Assembly: GCA_029204045.2 (NCBI GenBank)
Contig: CM055076.1
Location: 12,872,069-12,936,068, forward strand
Direction: 5' to 3'
DNA length: 64,000 bases
Source of the DNA: Tillandsia leiboldiana
Taxonomy: Eukaryota > Streptophyta > Magnoliopsida > Poales > Bromeliaceae
The position numbers were made by a program, and so were the translations under genes. Positions 61,391-64,000 of this stretch are shown piece by piece. Each line of letters starts with the position of its first letter. Positions within the stretch are counted from its first letter, which is position 1. The notes under the pieces are model-generated. The model had not been told where the DNA came from and ran no database searches. It saw nothing but the letters and a program-made list of their open reading frames with translations.

Positions 61391-63133
61391 AATCCTTCTA
61401 CCATTGATGCAATCTCTGGCTTCTTCTTCACACGCCCCTCTGCTGAGAGTGGTTCCGGTACACGTCCGCCTGTTTCACCGTCTGAGAATTTATCAACGTT
61501 TCCTTCTACCTTGAATTCTGATGACTCACAGGTTAGGAATGGGAACGATGCCACTGCCGTTGGTCCATCAGAACTCCGTGTCTATACCAGACGACACATT
61601 ACACGATCTGCTGCTACTACACCTACTATTGTTGAACCACCACCGTCCACCTCTGATCGTCCGCCCTCCCCTCAACCTACTATAGTGTCGTCTGAGCCTT
61701 CTTCACCTCCTTTGCCTGTTAATCTTATTGGTTGTAAATGGATATACAAAGTAAAGCAGAAGGCGGATGGGTCTCTTGAGCGTCTCAAAGCTCGGCTTGT
61801 GGCTCAAGGTTATAAACAGCAACAAGGCATTGATTTTGATGAGACCTTTTCTCCCGTTGTCAAGTCGACCACTATTCGCATTGTTCTTTCGGTGGCCCTC
61901 TCCTCAGGGTGGTCTCTTCGACAATTTGATGTGAAGAATGCTCTTCTTCATGGCACACTCTCTGAAGAAGTTTATATGAGACAACCGCCTGGTTTTGTGC
62001 ATCCCTCTTTTCCGCATCATATTTGTCGTCTACGCAAAGCCATCTATGGTCTTAAGCAAGCACCTCGGGCTTGGTTTCAACGGTTTACGTCCTTTCTATC
62101 TGAAATTGGTTTTGTTGGGAGCACTGCTGATCCTTCAATGTTCATTTGTCACTCCTCTTCTGGCACTCTTATTCTTCTATTATATGTTGATGATATTATT
62201 ATCACTGGCAGTTCCTCGTCTCTTCTAAGGGCTCTTATTACCACCTTACAGCAGAAATTTGCAATGAAGGATCTCGGGCCGCTACATTATTTCTTGGGCA
62301 TTGAGGTAAATAGGTCATCTTCTGGTTTTCATCTGACTCAGCACAAATATGCGCATCAGCTGCTTCAGCGCCATGGTTTTCTTGATAGTAAGCCCGTCTC
62401 TAGTCCTCTCTCTCCAACCTCTCGTCTATCTTCTCATGAAGGGCAACTTCTTGAGGATCCCTATAGCTATCGTCAGCTTGTTGGTGCTCTCCAGTATCTT
62501 ACTTTCACCCGACCGGATATATCATATGCTGTCAACTCTGTTGCCCAGTATCTACATGCTCCTCGTGAACCACACATGCAAGCGGTTAAACGCATTCTAC
62601 GATATATTCGGGGCACGCTGATTTATGGACTGCCTATATCTCGCTGTGTCAATCCCTCTCTTGTCGCATTTGCATATGCTAATTGGGCCGGTTGTCCAGA
62701 TACACGCCGGTCTACTTCTGGATATTGTATATTTTTAGGGCCCAATCTTATCTCCTGGTCCGCCAAAAAGCAGCCCACCATTTCTCGCTCTAATTCTGGA
62801 GCAGAATACCGTGCTGTCGCCTACGTGCTTGCGGAGACGATATGGATCCGTCGTCTACTTCGTGATCTTCGTGTTTTCCTCTGGCGACCTATTAGCATCT
62901 ACTGTGATAATCTAAGCACTACTTATCTAGCGGTAAATCCTGTTCTTCATGCTCGCACAAAGCATATTGAACTTGATCATCAATTCTTGCGCGAAAAAGT
63001 TCAGACTGGTGATTTAGAGTTGGTTCATATCTCTTCTGATAAACAACTTGCTGATATTTTCACCAAGCCCTTGTCACCCTCTCGATTTTCGATATTACGG
63101 CTCAATCTTCGCATCCGTCCACCTGATGCTTAG
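61391..63133 (+). CDS. copia A reverse transcriptase and RNase H
   Basis: The C-terminal part of the polyprotein, open without interruption after LTR3. A Pro/Ser-rich linker leads to RT motifs LIGCKWIYKVKQKADG, RLVAQGYKQQQGIDFDETF, FDVKNALLHG, AIYGLKQAPRAWF and the catalytic YVDD (62183-62194). It continues with KFAMKDLGPLHYFLGIEV, then RNase H with SGAEYRA, YCDN and KHIELDHQFLRE, ending ADIFTKPL. The usual DADWAG is YANWAG here (about 62671-62688), so catalytic aspartates of RNase H appear lost. The stop is at 63131-63133, 12 bp before the 3' LTR. Confidence 0.92.
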   Translation, partial: NPSTIDAISGFFFTRPSAESGSGTRPPVSPSENLSTFPSTLNSDDSQVRNGNDATAVGPSELRVYTRRHITRSAATTPTIVEPPPSTSDRPPSPQPTIVSSEPSSPPLPVNLIGCKWIYKVKQKADGSLERLKARLVAQGYKQQQGIDFDETFSPVVKSTTIRIVLSVALSSGWSLRQFDVKNALLHGTLSEEVYMRQPPGFVHPSFPHHICRLRKAIYGLKQAPRAWFQRFTSFLSEIGFVGSTADPSMFICHSSSGTLILLLYVDDIIITGSSSSLLRALITTLQQKFAMKDLGPLHYFLGIEVNRSSSGFHLTQHKYAHQLLQRHGFLDSKPVSSPLSPTSRLSSHEGQLLEDPYSYRQLVGALQYLTFTRPDISYAVNSVAQYLHAPREPHMQAVKRILRYIRGTLIYGLPISRCVNPSLVAFAYANWAGCPDTRRSTSGYCIFLGPNLISWSAKKQPTISRSNSGAEYRAVAYVLAETIWIRRLLRDLRVFLWRPISIYCDNLSTTYLAVNPVLHARTKHIELDHQFLREKVQTGDLELVHISSDKQLADIFTKPLSPSRFSILRLNLRIRPPDA

Positions 63134-63138
63134 CTTGC

Positions 63139-63145
63139 GGGGGGA
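63139..63145 (+). other. Polypurine tract of copia A
   Basis: GGGGGGA immediately before the 3' LTR, the plus-strand primer site. Confidence 0.85.
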
Positions 63146-63343
63146 TGTTACGATATATTTAGTATTATCTTTATTGTTTCTATACTATATATTACTTACC
63201 ATCTATAGCGTAGAATTATATAGCATGTAATCCTAGTTATATTATTACTATGGTTGTCATTGTTACCATAGAAATAACTTCTCATGTACTATATAATTGA
63301 TGTTAATACAAACCATAGGATATGCTCTTTTGCCCATCTATCA
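63146..63343 (+). repeat. 3' LTR of copia A
   Basis: 198 bp, two substitutions from the 5' LTR at 16246-16443. Followed by the TSD CTTACC. Confidence 0.92.
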
Positions 63344-63606
63344 CTTACCTCCTTGCCGTCATCGTTCCGTAAATGGTTGAAGAGTTGATGTTGTTGATGT
63401 GCAAGTCCCAGCTCCAATGACTGCAGCGATGATGCTGCAACACATCAAATGTGGTCACAAGATCACAGAATCACTTACGGAATGATGGCGGCAAAGGGTA
63501 AGTGCATAATTCTGTAATTAGAAGGGGGCAAAGTGTAAGTTTTTAAAAGTCAGGGAGGGAAAGTGAAAAAATGGAATTTTACAGTGGGTTTTTCTATAAT
63601 TTAACC
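63344..63606. mobile_element. Right half of MULE-type MITE split by copia A
   Basis: Carries AGTGCATAATTCTGTAATTA and AAAGTGAAAAAATGGAA and ends TTTAACC, the inverted counterpart of 16135-16245. It includes a small inverted pair (GCCGTCATCGTTCCGTAA at 63355 and its near complement TTACGGAATGATGGCGGC at 63475). Confidence 0.65.
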
Positions 63607-64000
63607 TTTTAAATATTTATATTCAACACTCCTCATGTATGGGCTCGAGACTTTTGGATAGGCCCAAGACGTGGACAATTTAAATAGGTGGAAATTAAAT
63701 GAGACTAGAAGCATAGCGGGACTCGAATTCAAAACCTTTTTGTCGGATTGTTAGCGCTAACCATTAATCCCAAAAGCTCGAGTTGTTAGAAATATACAAC
63801 CAATTCATTTGAAACGTACAGACACAGCGCCAACATATCTCAATTGTGACTCTGCCCAATTAGCCTCCCGCCACATCGAACATGGCTCGGCCTAACCCAG
63901 CCTCCTGCCATTTTGAACGTGACTCGGTCCAACCTGACCTCCTGCCACACAGCAGGATGCTGGCTCCTTTAAGCCAACACTTCTGCTCTGATACTATGTT
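63607..64000. mobile_element. TRIM-related sequence and probable PBS of another element
   Basis: Starts with the rest of a TRIM LTR (TTTAAATATTTATATTCAACA) and TRIM internal sequence (GGGCTCGAGACTTTTGGATA, compare 16060-16085). From about 63830 come two direct repeats of roughly 50 bp with GCCTCC(T/C)GCCA. The last bases (TCTGCTCTGATACTATGTT) read on the minus strand as a TATCAGAGCAGA primer-binding-site-like word, so another minus-strand LTR probably begins past 64000. Confidence 0.5.

Larger units (their letters stand above)
40251..63343 (+). mobile_element. copia A, complete Ty1/copia element with nested insertions
   Basis: The full element runs from the 5' LTR (40251-40447) to the 3' LTR (63146-63343), with CTTACC duplicated at 40245-40250 and 63344-63349. 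Domain order is gag, protease, integrase, reverse transcriptase, RNase H, which is copia-type. Insertions are LTR1 at 41690, element B at 45563 and LTR3 at 57226. Without them the element is about 5 kb. LTRs differ by two substitutions over 198 bp (plus one indel in this copy). At an assumed 1.3e-8 substitutions per site per year that is roughly 0.4 million years. Coding defects are a frameshift in late gag, a stop codon at 57055 and changed RNase H residues, so it is probably non-functional. Confidence 0.9.

Overview
This is nuclear DNA from a flowering plant. It is intron-rich and transposon-dense, with Ty1/copia and large-LTR (probably Ty3/gypsy) retrotransposons, MITEs, a TRIM element and long (TA)n/(GA)n microsatellites. 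A monocot is likely; a bromeliad such as pineapple is only a guess from the style of the repeats. There is no bacterial operon, CRISPR array, tRNA or rRNA gene. The only host gene I recognise lies on the minus strand: a PSMD5/S5B-like 26S proteasome base chaperone. Seven of its exons lie between 15195 and 561. Its 5' half lies beyond 64000 and its 3' end before position 1.

Layout. (1) 1-15200: exons of the PSMD5-like gene. One 10.5 kb intron (927-11401) is packed with at least 17 inverted-repeat MITEs bordered by TA/GA microsatellites; three of them carry, or sit beside, nested hAT-, MULE- and Harbinger-type MITEs. (2) 15200-16245: the next intron, with a TRIM element (71-bp LTRs) and half of a MULE-type MITE. 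(3) 16246-22726: a copia element (copia A) starts here, interrupted by a 3.65 kb solo LTR (LTR1) and by the beginning of element B. (4) 22727-23795: spacer. (5) 23796-37253: the reverse complement of 9127-22726. (6) 37254-37353: 100 N. (7) 37354-47818: a third copy of 13337-23797 in direct orientation. (8) 47819-63343: the unique remainder of element B (with solo LTR2 inside it) and of copia A (with solo LTR3 inside it), ending in the copia 3' LTR and its target-site duplication. (9) 63344-64000: the other half of the MULE MITE and more of the TRIM-related intron.

The three near-identical copies differ mostly by one-base indels. The simplest reading is an assembly fault: contig 1 ends in a fold-back (inverted) artefact, and contig 2, after the N gap, overlaps contig 1 by about 10.4 kb. 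The real locus is then about 40 kb: a PSMD5 intron holding a nest up to six levels deep (TRIM > MULE MITE > copia A > element B > LTR2, with LTR1 and LTR3 also in copia A). A true inverted duplication cannot be excluded from sequence alone.

The most interesting biology is element B. It is a minus-strand, gag-only (pol-less) retrotransposon of SIRE-like flavour. It carries, or is fused to, a 395-codon ORF of the putative plant transposon protein family whose stop codon falls exactly at the edge of the shared LTR sequence. Second is a G-box/ABRE-CCAAT module with fixed spacing in the U3 of the solo LTRs. Third is the microsatellite-bordered, Micron-like MITE cluster.
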